The notes under the pieces: generated by a model | Database searches by the model: none | Told to the model about the DNA's origin: nothing | The model's input: only the letters and a program-made list of their open reading frames with translations | NCBI GenBank assembly: GCA_041859095.1 | Contig: JBHEKY010000006.1 | Location: 1 to 64,000, forward strand | DNA: 64,000 nucleotides | Direction of reading: 5' to 3' | Origin: UBA1422 sp041859095 | GTDB lineage: Bacteria; Bacillota; Clostridia; Peptostreptococcales; Anaerovoracaceae | Shown: one piece after another, positions 48,774 through 57,301 of the stretch | How positions within the stretch are numbered: position 1 is the stretch's first letter | How the letters are laid out: each line of letters starts with the position of its first letter | Program-made: the position numbers and the translations under genes

Positions 48774-50194
48774 TTGCTACCTCCTTCATTTTGAATGATT
48801 CCAATGATTTCTCTGACCCAAGTCGTGTCCTTCATGGTCTCGTCGGCCAGGAAACGGATATCCTCTTCCGTAGGGTCATCCACGTTGTAGGTTTTAAGCG
48901 CTGTCCTAACTAAAGATTTTCTCATGTTATCCAGGTCGATATCCGTTGCCTTGAGCAGGCTGGGGTGACTTGGGAAAATAATATTTTTGCCTGGCACTTC
49001 GTCCTTTGGGTCTCCAAAATGGATGTCAATGCCGTTGCTTCTTGCAAAAGATAGTTGTGGTTGGATGTGTTTGCCCGCTCCGGTATATTCGGTTTCCTGA
49101 ACGACAATCAATTGATCCTGATTCATTTCCTGAGACAACGCAAATGCTGCTGCCAGGGAAGTGTTGCCAGCGGGACCCTTTTCAAGGCCCTCCAGGGTGG
49201 CTAGGCATTCCGTCATGTAAAACACATCTCCTTGGGTAACCGTCACATAACGTTGCATGTAGCGGAGAGGTCTTGCTGCCGACCTTGGTACATCGGAACG
49301 GTCCGGCCAGTTGGAAAACGGCACACCGAATCCGGTATGGCCTGTGGTAAAGGACTTCTTGTTGAAATCGCCGTCTGATGCCATATGGAGTCCCGAAAGA
49401 TCCACAGAAGCACCCACCACCAGAGATGTCGCACCGGCTTTTCGAAGACCCCGGGCTGTTCCTGTGATATTCCCTCCACCCGCTTGGGTGCAAACCACCA
49501 CGTCCGGATCTTTGCCAAACCTTTCCCGGAACTGCATGGAGATTTCATATCCCAACGTTTCCACACCGGCAATTCCAAATGGAGTGTATAGCGAGGCATT
49601 GAAGTAGCCGGTTTCTTCCAGCAGCAGGAGGAACTTGAAAAACAGCTCCGGTCCGACAGAAAGTTGTACCACTTCTGCTCCAAGGGCTTCACATTTTCGT
49701 GCTTTCTCGACGATTTCGGGCTGACCGATGCCTTTGGAGTCATAGCATTCCTGAACAATGATACATTTCAGCCCTGCCATGGCTGCCTGAGATGCCACGG
49801 CTGCGCCGTAGTTCCCGCTTGTGGCTGAGATTACACCTTTGTATCCCAATCTCTTGGCATGATATACCGCATTGGCGGCTCGTCTTGCTTTAAAGCTTCC
49901 CGATGGGTTTGATGCCTCGTCCTTGATGAAAATTCTGGCACCTTTGCCTTGCGGGGCACACGCTCTGGCCAAAGCGGTCAGGTTATGCAGCTCCATAATT
50001 GGGGTATTGCCCACATTGACGCCATATTGGATGTTTTGCATTTCTTCCAAAGTGTAACCTGTTTCCCGCATCATCTTTTCATAATCGAATGCGATGGAGC
50101 CGGATTCGAATTTGGAGTAGTCGATGCCCACGGACTTCAGCATGATTTCCGGTTTCCGTGCCATGACGGATGCATAATCGTTGGCTTTAGTCAT
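48770..50194 (-). CDS. ortB: 2-amino-4-oxopentanoate thiolase beta subunit
   Basis: OrtB, with OrtA, cleaves 2-amino-4-oxopentanoate with CoA to acetyl-CoA and alanine. The 474-residue PLP enzyme resembles fold-type II enzymes; the Schiff-base Lys lies in NPSGSFKARRA near residue 122 and the phosphate loop in SATSGNYGAA-like TSGNYGAAVAS near 155. ATG overlaps the TAA of ortA (TAATG) and its own TGA overlaps the oraS ATG, so four genes are tightly coupled. Confidence 0.94.
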   Translation of the reverse strand: MTKANDYASVMARKPEIMLKSVGIDYSKFESGSIAFDYEKMMRETGYTLEEMQNIQYGVNVGNTPIMELHNLTALARACAPQGKGARIFIKDEASNPSGSFKARRAANAVYHAKRLGYKGVISATSGNYGAAVASQAAMAGLKCIIVQECYDSKGIGQPEIVEKARKCEALGAEVVQLSVGPELFFKFLLLLEETGYFNASLYTPFGIAGVETLGYEISMQFRERFGKDPDVVVCTQAGGGNITGTARGLRKAGATSLVVGASVDLSGLHMASDGDFNKKSFTTGHTGFGVPFSNWPDRSDVPRSAARPLRYMQRYVTVTQGDVFYMTECLATLEGLEKGPAGNTSLAAAFALSQEMNQDQLIVVQETEYTGAGKHIQPQLSFARSNGIDIHFGDPKDEVPGKNIIFPSHPSLLKATDIDLDNMRKSLVRTALKTYNVDDPTEEDIRFLADETMKDTTWVREIIGIIQNEGGSK

Positions 50195-50493
50195 TATTTT
50201 TCACCTCCGAATACGATTCCGCGGACCTGCTTATCAATGGCCAACAATTCCGGAATAAATTTCCCGTAGTCATGGTCGTAATAAGGATTTACTTCAATCA
50301 GCGTGCCGGCTTCCCGGCGTCCTGTGACGGTTTCAACTTCAACTTCATCACCGAATTCTGCATCGGCTTGAAGGAATCCTTTGTCCCACATCTCAAGAGC
50401 CACAGCCTTGGTGTCATCCGGAACCTGAGGGGCCCGTTCAGACGGCTGCAGGATGATCTTGTGGATCCGGACCCATTCGCCTTTCTTAATCAT
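50194..50493 (-). CDS. ortA: 2-amino-4-oxopentanoate thiolase alpha subunit
   Basis: The 99-residue small subunit of the thiolase (WVRIHKIILQPSERAPQVPDDT near the start, then GREAGTL-like RREAGTLIEVNPYYDHDYG). ATG has AAGGAGA upstream. It lies 26 nt after ord and overlaps ortB. Confidence 0.93.
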   Translation of the reverse strand: MIKKGEWVRIHKIILQPSERAPQVPDDTKAVALEMWDKGFLQADAEFGDEVEVETVTGRREAGTLIEVNPYYDHDYGKFIPELLAIDKQVRGIVFGGEK

Positions 50494-50519
50494 TTTGTAT
50501 CTCCTTGGTTTTCGGGAAG

Positions 50520-51578
50520 TTATTTTACGATCTTTGCTTCAGGGCTGATCTGGTCACGCATGTCGCCCATGATAGCACGGGGAACCGGTAGGTCCAGCAT
50601 GGTGTGGAGACCTGGTCTTGCATTGATGACGTGAGGAATCATATTGACGCACATTGCGATGGTGCCAATTCCGCCTGGGATTTCCGGTGTGTTCAGCATG
50701 TTCACGTTTGGGGTTCCCTTGATGATGACATAGTCACCGGTTACCACGCCAACCTGCTCCGGTTCAATCTGCTGGGGATGCTCCATCTTGATTTTGACTT
50801 CTCCATCCACGTAGCATTCCGCTTCCATGGCGCAACCTGCAACATTGCCTGCTTTTGCAAAACCATACGGAGATTTACGGTCCACATCCGTCATGATGGG
50901 ATTCATGCTTTGAACGACTTTTTCGACCTTCCAACCGATGGCGTCTGCAATCATGTTGGAGGATTCGTGGAATCCAACGTGTCCAGACAATTTGCCTGTC
51001 TTCACGCCGTCAATAAATTCTTCTTTTGTGATGCCAATGCCCTGTTCTTCCATAACGGCGGGGCCAAACGGAGACAGGCTGTTGACTCTTCTTGAAGTGA
51101 TATGCTCAACTTCTTCGCAGCAACCGGTCCAAAGAACAACCAAAAGGTCCATAATCAGACCCGGGTTGATGCCAGTTCCCAAAATAGAAACGCCGTTGGC
51201 TTTTGCGATTTCATCCAATTGCTTGGCTAATTCTGGCTCTTGAGCCATGGGATATGCCATTTCTTCTGCGGAAGAAACAACGTTGATTTTTTGATCCAAG
51301 ACAAACTTCAGACGGTCAAATGCTTTTTTGGTAAAAGAATCGGTGCAGCACAAAACTACATCAGCTGCGCCGGGTTTGATTACATCTTCGGGGGTGCCGA
51401 CAATCACATCTTTGCGATCGCCACGGTCGGTATCAATAAAGTCAAACATGGATTTGCCTACTTTGCTGCCTCTGCCAACAGCTCCAACGATGTCAACGCC
51501 TTTTTTCTTTAACAGCATGTCCGCCATGCCGCCGCCCATTGCGCCTAAACCCCAGATAATAACTTTTACATTTTCCAT
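50520..51578 (-). CDS. ord: 2,4-diaminopentanoate dehydrogenase
   Basis: This NAD(P)-dependent enzyme oxidatively deaminates 2,4-diaminopentanoate to 2-amino-4-oxopentanoate. The 352 residues begin with a Rossmann motif (IIWGLGAMGGGMADML) and continue with the dihydrodipicolinate-reductase-like fold of the family. ATG has AAGGAGA 10 nt upstream. It is the first gene behind the sigma-54 promoter. Confidence 0.93.
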   Translation of the reverse strand: MENVKVIIWGLGAMGGGMADMLLKKKGVDIVGAVGRGSKVGKSMFDFIDTDRGDRKDVIVGTPEDVIKPGAADVVLCCTDSFTKKAFDRLKFVLDQKINVVSSAEEMAYPMAQEPELAKQLDEIAKANGVSILGTGINPGLIMDLLVVLWTGCCEEVEHITSRRVNSLSPFGPAVMEEQGIGITKEEFIDGVKTGKLSGHVGFHESSNMIADAIGWKVEKVVQSMNPIMTDVDRKSPYGFAKAGNVAGCAMEAECYVDGEVKIKMEHPQQIEPEQVGVVTGDYVIIKGTPNVNMLNTPEIPGGIGTIAMCVNMIPHVINARPGLHTMLDLPVPRAIMGDMRDQISPEAKIVK

Positions 51579-51645
51579 TTTTTATTTCTCCTTTTCGTGG
51601 TTCCTTCGCGGTTGCGATAGTTATACTATTAGTACTTTTATATAG

Positions 51646-51662
51646 AGCAAGAGTTGTGCCAA
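51646..51662 (-). promoter_or_regulatory. Sigma-54 promoter of the ornithine operon
   Basis: The minus strand reads TTGGCACAACTCTTGCT, an exact -24 GG / -12 GC element, 67 bp before the ord ATG. Confidence 0.88.
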
Positions 51663-51709
51663 TCCCGTGTTCCCTTTTTGAATATCTCTTTCATTCCTAG
51701 AAAGAAATC

Positions 51710-51734
51710 AAAAAAGCCCCGTTTTTAGGGCTTT
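51710..51734 (-). terminator. Terminator of the activator gene
   Basis: AAAGCCC and GGGCTTT (7 bp, 8-nt loop) followed on the minus strand by TTTTTTG, about 105 bp after the stop of the sigma-54 activator and upstream of the ord promoter, so the two units are transcribed separately. Confidence 0.8.
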
Positions 51735-51811
51735 CGCAATGTTGTTTTTACTTGTGCCTATCTAGTTGTTCAATCGTGAAATCATCCTTTTTCTGATTCC
51801 AAAAGATTACA

Positions 51812-51848
51812 TGCAAATTTATTTGCTATTTATGCAAAATTATTTGCA
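51812..51848. promoter_or_regulatory. Paired enhancer sites of the ornithine operon
   Basis: TGCAAATTTATTTGC (51812-51826) and TGCAAAATTATTTGCA (51833-51848) are near-palindromes starting 21 bp apart, about 150-190 bp upstream of the sigma-54 promoter. The second covers the last codons and stop of the activator gene. The same palindrome recurs at 53291-53306. Confidence 0.7.
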
Positions 51849-53231
51849 CTTGAATCGTTTGAGCTTGTGTTGCAAGGTCTGACGCTTGAGTCCCAGACTG
51901 GCTGCCGCCTTTGAAATGTTTCCGTTATGCTGCTCCATAGCCCGTTCAACCGCGTCTTTTTCTATTCTAGCCAAAAATATGTCGATGGTTTGCCCCGAAG
52001 CGTCCTCGAAGTCATTTTCATTTCTGGTAATGGTTCGTTGATTCAGATGAATGTGGTCCGCATTAAGCACGTCGTTCTCGTCTGCAAGAGAGACTGCAGA
52101 CATGATAACATTTTCCAGCTCCCGGACATTGCCCGGATAGTCGTAAGCCATTAGCTTTTCGAGTGCGACCGTTGAAATTCCGGCGATGCGCCGGTCAAAA
52201 CGACGACATTGTTTTTCTAGAAGTCGCTCCGTTAACAAGGGGATATCATCTTTTCGCTTGCGTAATGGAATCAGGTTCAGGTTGACAATGCTCAGCCTGT
52301 AATACAAGTCTTTTCGCAACGCGCCTCTGGCAATGAGTTGTTCTGGCGCTTCGTTAACTGTGGCAATAATTCGGACATCCACCGGTACATCTTTTGTGCC
52401 ACCAATCCGCCTGATGTAATCTTCCTGCAAAACCCGCAAAAGTTTGCTCTGGAGTTCATAAGGCATGGCGCTGATTTCATCTAATAGTAGCGTTCCTCCG
52501 TTGGCTTGTTCAAACAGACCCGCACGGTCTACCGCGCCGGTGAAACCGCCTTTGGCCGTACCGAACAAAATGCTTTCCAGTAAGCTTTCTGGAAGTGCGG
52601 CACAGTTTTGGGCAAGGAAGGGGCCGTTTTTTCGATTTCCATCATAATGGATACTTTGTGCAATCAGCTCTTTTCCTGTTCCTGTTTCACCATAAATAAA
52701 TACCGAGGCTTTCGTTTTGGCCGCTTTCTTGGCTACATGTATGAGATCCCGAAACTCTTTGTTTTCGCCTATGATATCGGCGAAATTATAGTGTCGGATT
52801 CGGGGATGCTCTAGTTTTGAGGGTTTGATGGACTCTTCCTGGAGTTCTAGTAACGTATCTGACATGTTCTTAAAATGGGTGATGTCCTTGGCAATTTCTA
52901 CCGCCGCAATGACCCTGCCATCTACTTCAATGGGTAAGGTAGTATTGACTGTGGTTATTTCTTTGCCGTATTTGTTCAGATACGTCTGCTGGCTATTGTG
53001 GGTGGATTTGTTTTCCATCAATGCCCGATGCAAAGTGCTTTCCGTTTCGGGAATCTGAGAGAAGGCTTCACTGAATTTTTTGCCTAGCACTTCATCCCGT
53101 GCCGTATCTTCCATTTTAGCCATCGCGCTGTTATAAAACAGAGTTCGTCCGTCCCGTCCCACGACTTGTACCCCTTCATCGATCACTTCGATGATGGATG
53201 TAAGCATTGATTTATAATCTTGTTGGTTCAT
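51840..53231 (-). CDS. PAS-domain sigma-54-dependent activator of the ornithine operon
   Basis: The 463-residue regulator has an N-terminal PAS domain (about 5-120), an AAA+ domain with Walker A GETGTGKE near 183 and Walker B LLDEISAM near 250, and a Fis-type helix-turn-helix at the end (SKAAASLGLKRQTLQHKL). The sigma-54-binding loop reads GGFTGA rather than the usual GAFTGA. ATG has GAAGGAGA at 6 nt. It is placed just upstream of ord and its binding sites are likely TGCAAAT-type palindromes. The PAS ligand is unknown; ornithine or an ornithine product is the obvious guess. Confidence 0.9.
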   Translation of the reverse strand: MNQQDYKSMLTSIIEVIDEGVQVVGRDGRTLFYNSAMAKMEDTARDEVLGKKFSEAFSQIPETESTLHRALMENKSTHNSQQTYLNKYGKEITTVNTTLPIEVDGRVIAAVEIAKDITHFKNMSDTLLELQEESIKPSKLEHPRIRHYNFADIIGENKEFRDLIHVAKKAAKTKASVFIYGETGTGKELIAQSIHYDGNRKNGPFLAQNCAALPESLLESILFGTAKGGFTGAVDRAGLFEQANGGTLLLDEISAMPYELQSKLLRVLQEDYIRRIGGTKDVPVDVRIIATVNEAPEQLIARGALRKDLYYRLSIVNLNLIPLRKRKDDIPLLTERLLEKQCRRFDRRIAGISTVALEKLMAYDYPGNVRELENVIMSAVSLADENDVLNADHIHLNQRTITRNENDFEDASGQTIDIFLARIEKDAVERAMEQHNGNISKAAASLGLKRQTLQHKLKRFKCK

Positions 53232-53266
53232 GGCGGTTCTCCTTCAGCTTTGTGCTTTCTTGTTCT

Positions 53267-53295
53267 ATCTTAACACATAAAAAAAACAGGTGCAA
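53267..53295 (-). promoter_or_regulatory. Putative sigma-A promoter of the activator gene
   Basis: TTGCAC-17-TAAGAT on the minus strand; the TTGCAC lies in the right half of the 24-bp palindrome at 53287-53310, so activator binding would block it. Confidence 0.55.
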
Positions 53296-53310
53296 ATTAA
53301 TTTGCACCTG
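53277..53310 (-). terminator. Perfect 24-bp palindrome acting as terminator and probable operator
   Basis: CAGGTGCAAATT/AATTTGCACCTG is a perfect palindrome followed on the minus strand by eight T. It ends the membrane-protein gene at 53327. Its centre TGCAAATTAATTTGCA equals the enhancer motif of the ornithine operon, so it may also be a binding site of the activator. Confidence 0.75.
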
Positions 53311-53326
53311 GATCGCGTCCTTATTC

Positions 53327-53935
53327 CTATTGAACCTCTTGCTCACCTTTGGCGTGAATCCGGTAAACCTGCACAACCAGCACAGCGCCGACAATCAATA
53401 GGGGCATTCCTGCGGCTGGTACGACGTACGTCAGTGCCGATAACCCCTCGTTAACCAGCAATACCGCTACCATTTGCATCATCAGATATAGTATGGCAAA
53501 GGTCAGGAAAATGGCCCAAAGATATGCCAATCGGTTTGCCTCACCCTCTTTGCCGTCGAGCCGAATTCTGTCGCTTAACCCCAAAAGAACCAGTCCGGTC
53601 AGAAACAGAAACAGGACATCTCCTGTCACAACCAGGCAAATCGCTAAAATGGCCATCCATTCCGTGATTCCCGACAACGAGAGTGCTTGGATTGCGCCCA
53701 TGCCTACGCTTGCGAATAATGCAAGCCCGGCAACGGCTGCCGCTTTTTTGAAGTATCGATGTTGATCTGAGATTTGCCGAATCCAGAATAGCATCAGACT
53801 AAAACCCAATATTTCCGCGCCAATCACGGCAAATGGCACCCACAAACCTGTGTCAAGGGGGCTTAAAAAATATGTGGTTAATGCCAAAATCCATCCAGCA
53901 AAAAAAAGTCCAATCTCTCTTATCCCTTGCTTCAT
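53327..53935 (-). CDS. Integral membrane protein, unknown
   Basis: The 202-residue product has about six hydrophobic segments and no recognised signature. ATG 53935 has GAGGT 9 nt upstream, placed 7 nt after the TAA of the preceding membrane gene. It ends in TAG, followed two codons later by TAA. Together with its upstream neighbour and the divergent ArsR regulator it may form one regulated unit. Confidence 0.65.
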   Translation of the reverse strand: MKQGIREIGLFFAGWILALTTYFLSPLDTGLWVPFAVIGAEILGFSLMLFWIRQISDQHRYFKKAAAVAGLALFASVGMGAIQALSLSGITEWMAILAICLVVTGDVLFLFLTGLVLLGLSDRIRLDGKEGEANRLAYLWAIFLTFAILYLMMQMVAVLLVNEGLSALTYVVPAAGMPLLIVGAVLVVQVYRIHAKGEQEVQ

Positions 53936-53942
53936 TTGCCCC

Positions 53943-54569
53943 TTACCTCTTTTTTTGGAGTGCAAGAGCGCTCTTGTTGATGTACCTGCACCAGTATAGC
54001 TCGGTTCCTATTACGATAAGAATCACCAAGCCGGCCAAAACCTTTTCGATAATGCTCGGAAACAAAGTTGCGAGTGGAATAAAAAGTGTTCCCGCAAAGA
54101 TGATAATCAAGCCTACCAACCATACGGTTTTCCATTCCATAGGTGCACTTTTGTCAGACTTGTCGGCGACAAGTCCGTCGATTCCCTTCATCATCATTCT
54201 GTAAAGAGCTACCATGCCCAACAGTGCAATATATCCAAAGAACATCACATCAAACTGAATAAACGTTTGTTCCTCCATGTTATTCAAGAAGTTTTTTATT
54301 CCCAAGCCAGTCTGTGCAAAAAGCGCTACAATGCTGATGATGGATACAATAAATGCATATTCGAACTCGGGTCTTTCTTTTCTCAACATTAACGTGCCCC
54401 ATAGAATCGACAGCCAGGATACTATCAATCCTGCCAACGCCACAAATTCCAATTTGTTGTCAGCGCCAAACGTACGTGAAGCTGCAATTGCGGCATAAAC
54501 AAGTGCCATCAGGACAAGTCCCAGTAGGATTGGCTTTCGTTCATGCAATATTTCTCGTTTTTTACTCAC
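53943..54569 (-). CDS. Integral membrane protein, unknown
   Basis: The 208-residue protein starts at a GTG with GGAGG at 7 nt (upstream ATG-type starts lack a ribosome site). It has about six hydrophobic helices and a short basic C-terminus. I recognise no family. It is divergent from the ArsR-type gene, across the 24-bp palindrome, and may be its target. Confidence 0.65.
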   Translation of the reverse strand: MSKKREILHERKPILLGLVLMALVYAAIAASRTFGADNKLEFVALAGLIVSWLSILWGTLMLRKERPEFEYAFIVSIISIVALFAQTGLGIKNFLNNMEEQTFIQFDVMFFGYIALLGMVALYRMMMKGIDGLVADKSDKSAPMEWKTVWLVGLIIIFAGTLFIPLATLFPSIIEKVLAGLVILIVIGTELYWCRYINKSALALQKKR

Positions 54570-54685
54570 GTTTTTTCCTCCGTATAAAACAATTTCCCAA
54601 TGTTGAATTATCTCATATGTCGTCCGGTTTTTCAAGTAGTTCCATGTCGAACGCCATATATCAATGAATTCGAAGGTAAAATTCG

Positions 54686-54714
54686 TTGACAAAACAATAT
54701 ATTTCTTGTATCGT
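54686..54714 (+). promoter_or_regulatory. Sigma-A promoter of the ArsR-type gene
   Basis: TTGACA-17-TATCGT on the plus strand, 46 bp upstream of the ATG. The -10 lies in the palindrome at 54706-54729. Confidence 0.6.
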
Positions 54715-54729
54715 TAATTAACGATACAA
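54706..54729. promoter_or_regulatory. 24-bp perfect palindrome, probable ArsR operator
   Basis: TTGTATCGTTAA/TTAACGATACAA overlaps the -10 box and the expected start of transcription of the ArsR-type gene, which is the usual arrangement for autorepression. Confidence 0.7.
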
Positions 54730-54759
54730 ATATGCAGTCATGACATGAAGGAGACTAAT

Positions 54760-55074
54760 ATGCGACTACGAAAGCAAACCGATACCCTGGCAGAAACCGA
54801 TATAGAATTGATGGCTAAGGTCTCTGACGCCCTTGCACATCCGGCACGAATTAGAATATTCCGCTTCATTATGAAGTGTAACAAGGATAGGATTTTGGTC
54901 TGTAACAAAGATGTGGTCCAAGAATTCGACTACGCTCAAGCCACCATTTCCCAGCATTTGAAAACACTGGTCAGCTCTGGACTGGTGGAAGCCCAAAAAA
55001 AAGAGAAGTACACCTATTATTTTGTCAACATTGGTGTACTGATGAACTATCTGGACATCACAAGAAAACTATAG
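54760..55074 (+). CDS. ArsR-family transcriptional regulator
   Basis: A 104-residue winged helix-turn-helix protein (ALAHPARIRIFRFI, then YAQATISQHLKTLVSSGLVEA). The Cys pair typical of metal sensing (CxC in helix 3) is not in the standard place; two Cys stand at KCNKDRILVCNKD. ATG 54760 has GAAGGAGA at 5 nt. It ends in TAG, tail to tail with rlmH. The likely targets are itself and the divergent membrane genes. Confidence 0.83.
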   Translation: MRLRKQTDTLAETDIELMAKVSDALAHPARIRIFRFIMKCNKDRILVCNKDVVQEFDYAQATISQHLKTLVSSGLVEAQKKEKYTYYFVNIGVLMNYLDITRKL

Positions 55075-55524
55075 CTATTTATGGTATCTCTCGTTGCGGC
55101 TGATTTTGAAGCTACGATAGATTTGTTCCAGCAGGATGACCCGCATCATTTGATGTGGAAATGTCATCTTTGAAAACGAAAGACTACGGTCTGCACGGTT
55201 CAATACGGCGGGTGACAATCCCATGGAACCCCCGATTATAAATAAAATATTGCTTTTGCCCGAAAGGGCAAGGGCATCCAGATCCGATGACAGCTCCTGC
55301 GAGCTTTTGGCAGCACCCTGTATTTCCAAGGTAATCACCACCTCATCGGGTTTTATTTTTTTGCAGATTCTCTCTCCCTCTTCCATTACATCTTCAGCCG
55401 GACTTTCCCGAACCTCTTCAATCGAAAGCGTGCAGTATGCGCTTAGGCGTTTACTGTATTCTGCGACTGCGTCTTTCCAATATTTTTCTTTGAGTGTGCC
55501 AACGCACAAAATCCGAATATTCAC
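55075..55524 (-). CDS. rlmH: RlmH, 23S rRNA (pseudouridine1915-N3)-methyltransferase
   Basis: RlmH is a SPOUT-class methyltransferase acting on 70S ribosomes. The 149-residue product has the family ends: NIRILCVGTLKEKYW at the start and EQIYRSFKISRNERYHK at the end, with the SAM-binding FIIGGSMGLS in the middle. A GTG start at 55524 with GGAG 5 nt upstream fits the family better than a longer form. Ends in TAG. Confidence 0.93.
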   Translation of the reverse strand: MNIRILCVGTLKEKYWKDAVAEYSKRLSAYCTLSIEEVRESPAEDVMEEGERICKKIKPDEVVITLEIQGAAKSSQELSSDLDALALSGKSNILFIIGGSMGLSPAVLNRADRSLSFSKMTFPHQMMRVILLEQIYRSFKISRNERYHK

Positions 55525-55568
55525 GGGGCTCCAATCAATACAAACCACAAGGGTTTGCTAGTGTTTTA

Positions 55569-56363
55569 CTACAAAATATAGATATCGCTTATTTTTTCTC
55601 GCGTTATGACATCAATGCAGAAATCTCCACCGGCATAAATCCCAGCGGTTTCCAGGATGTTTGTAATGGTAATCCTTGCAATTTCAGGGGTATTGTTCTC
55701 ATGACTCAGGTGCGACAGAAGAATCTGTCTTTTTTTGGAGTTTTCTCTTGCCAACCTGCAAATACAATCACCTGCAGCCTCGTTTGACAAGTGACCGATA
55801 TCGCTTAAAATCCGTCGCTTGATATGGTAGGGATAGCGGCAGAATTGTAGCACATCCTTATCATGGTTCGCTTCTAGGGCAACCAGATCGGCATTTTTGA
55901 TTTCCTCAAAGATATCTTCTGTCACACAGCCGGTATCCGTCAGGACGCTGATTTGTTTGCCTTCGGCAAAGAAAGAATAGCCTACAGGTTCAGAAGCGTC
56001 ATGAGAAATCCGAAAAGGTTTTACAGTAATTTCGCCGATATCAAAGGGCTTGCCGCTTTCGAATGTGACCTGCCGGTCTTCCGGCATTAATTCCGAAATA
56101 TGGGGCCAGGTACCGATGTTGCAGTAGGTGGTTGCATTCATCAACTTTTTTGATGATACTTTGAGACTTTTGATGTGGTCGCTGTGCTCGTGGGTAATTA
56201 GAATGCCTCGAACCTGTTCTGGCGCAACGCCAGAGGCTTCAAGCCCCAGCATGATCTTTTTGCCACTGATGCCAACATCTACCAGCAGTACCGTTTCTTC
56301 GCATTGTATCATGTAACAGTTCCCGCTGCTTCCGCTGGCAAAGGAACAAAATTTCAAACTCAT
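55569..56363 (-). CDS. MBL-fold metallohydrolase (YycJ/WalJ-like)
   Basis: The 264-residue protein has the metallo-beta-lactamase motif THEHSDHIK near residue 56, the preceding SGSSGNCY and DVGISGKK of the YycJ subfamily, and a further His in HLSNEAAG. YycJ is encoded near rlmH and the WalRK genes in many Firmicutes; here only rlmH is adjacent. A role in double-strand exonuclease or cell-cycle coordination is proposed for the family. ATG has CGGAG at 8 nt. The stop is TAG immediately followed by TAA. Confidence 0.85.
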   Translation of the reverse strand: MSLKFCSFASGSSGNCYMIQCEETVLLVDVGISGKKIMLGLEASGVAPEQVRGILITHEHSDHIKSLKVSSKKLMNATTYCNIGTWPHISELMPEDRQVTFESGKPFDIGEITVKPFRISHDASEPVGYSFFAEGKQISVLTDTGCVTEDIFEEIKNADLVALEANHDKDVLQFCRYPYHIKRRILSDIGHLSNEAAGDCICRLARENSKKRQILLSHLSHENNTPEIARITITNILETAGIYAGGDFCIDVITREKISDIYIL

Positions 56364-56483
56364 TAATTCACTCCGTTCTGTACTCGTTTATTATAAACCA
56401 TCTACCTCCGTGTTGGTACAAATTATTGGTTTCATGTTATAATAATTGGCATAGCAACCACAATCGACACGGAGGATTGATTC

Positions 56484-57047
56484 ATGACCATTCTAAAGAT
56501 TTATACTGACGGTGCTTGTTCAGGCAACCAGCACGACGAGAACATCGGAGGCTGGGGTGCTGTTTTGACTTTTGGCAGTCACGAAAAAGAACTGTGGGGC
56601 GGGCAGCAGAATACCACCAATAACCGAATGGAAATGACTGCATTGCTGGAAGCATTCAAAGCGCTGAATCGGGACAACCAATGTATCGAAATCTACTCGG
56701 ACAGCGCCTATTTAATGGATTGCTTCCGAAAGAAATGGTATGTAAAATGGCTGGCCAATGGATGGATTAACGCAAAAAAAGAACCGGTTGAAAACCGAGA
56801 TCTGTGGGAAAGGCTTCTGCCTTTTTTGCAAACCCATGATATCCGATTTTTTCGGGTCAAAGGCCATGTGAACCTGGCCTCCAAAATCACCAACAAAGAA
56901 AAACTATTTGAGCAGTTTATCGCTTGGAATGGAAATGACTTCCGATTTGAAGATTTTCTTTTGGTCACTGCTATGAATCATCGTGCAGACGCCTTGGCCA
57001 ATCGAGGCATCGATGAGATTCGCGGCAACCCTTCAAAAAATAGATAG
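56484..57047 (+). CDS. rnhA: Ribonuclease HI
   Basis: The 187-residue enzyme degrades RNA in RNA-DNA hybrids. The four acidic catalytic residues are visible: YTDGACSGN (Asp), NRMEMTA (Glu), YSDSAYL (Asp) and NHRADALAN (Asp). Between VKGH and NHRAD lie about 35 extra residues compared with the Escherichia coli enzyme. ATG has CGGAGG at 8 nt. It ends in TAG, at the foot of a long hairpin. Confidence 0.9.
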   Translation: MTILKIYTDGACSGNQHDENIGGWGAVLTFGSHEKELWGGQQNTTNNRMEMTALLEAFKALNRDNQCIEIYSDSAYLMDCFRKKWYVKWLANGWINAKKEPVENRDLWERLLPFLQTHDIRFFRVKGHVNLASKITNKEKLFEQFIAWNGNDFRFEDFLLVTAMNHRADALANRGIDEIRGNPSKNR

Positions 57048-57094
57048 TGCCAATGGTGGAGTACTGTCACACACTTTTTCCCACCACTGGCACT
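57046..57094 (+). repeat. Long inverted repeat after rnhA
   Basis: AGTGCCAATGGTGG and CCACCACTGGCACT pair over 14 positions with one mismatch and a 21-nt loop that starts at the rnhA stop. No clear T-run follows, so it may act as an mRNA stabiliser or a weak terminator. The rest of the 57048-57337 gap holds only the repeats and terminator below. Confidence 0.6.
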
Positions 57095-57262
57095 TGTTCT
57101 GAATCACCAAAACATTTTACTTAATATATTTCATCCCCTATTTAGCTTCCATAATTGCGTAAATTTCTACAGTGATCCAGAGAATTCTGAGTTGCGAAAT
57201 GAGAAAATCAACGTCGATTTTCTAACAAGAAATTGTTATCACATCTCAGTCCGTATTGTATC

Positions 57263-57301
57263 AAAAAAAAACGAGTTCCGACGCTAGATGGCGAAACTCG
57301 T
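57263..57301 (-). terminator. Terminator of the Agr-like two-component genes
   Basis: On the minus strand ACGAGTT and AACTCGT flank an inner partial stem and are followed by eight or nine T. It lies about 40 bp after the histidine kinase stop. Confidence 0.75.

Noticed and set aside
57046..57094. Strong terminator after rnhA
   Set aside because: The stem is long but the loop is 21 nt and there is no T-run after it, so it is listed only as an inverted repeat.
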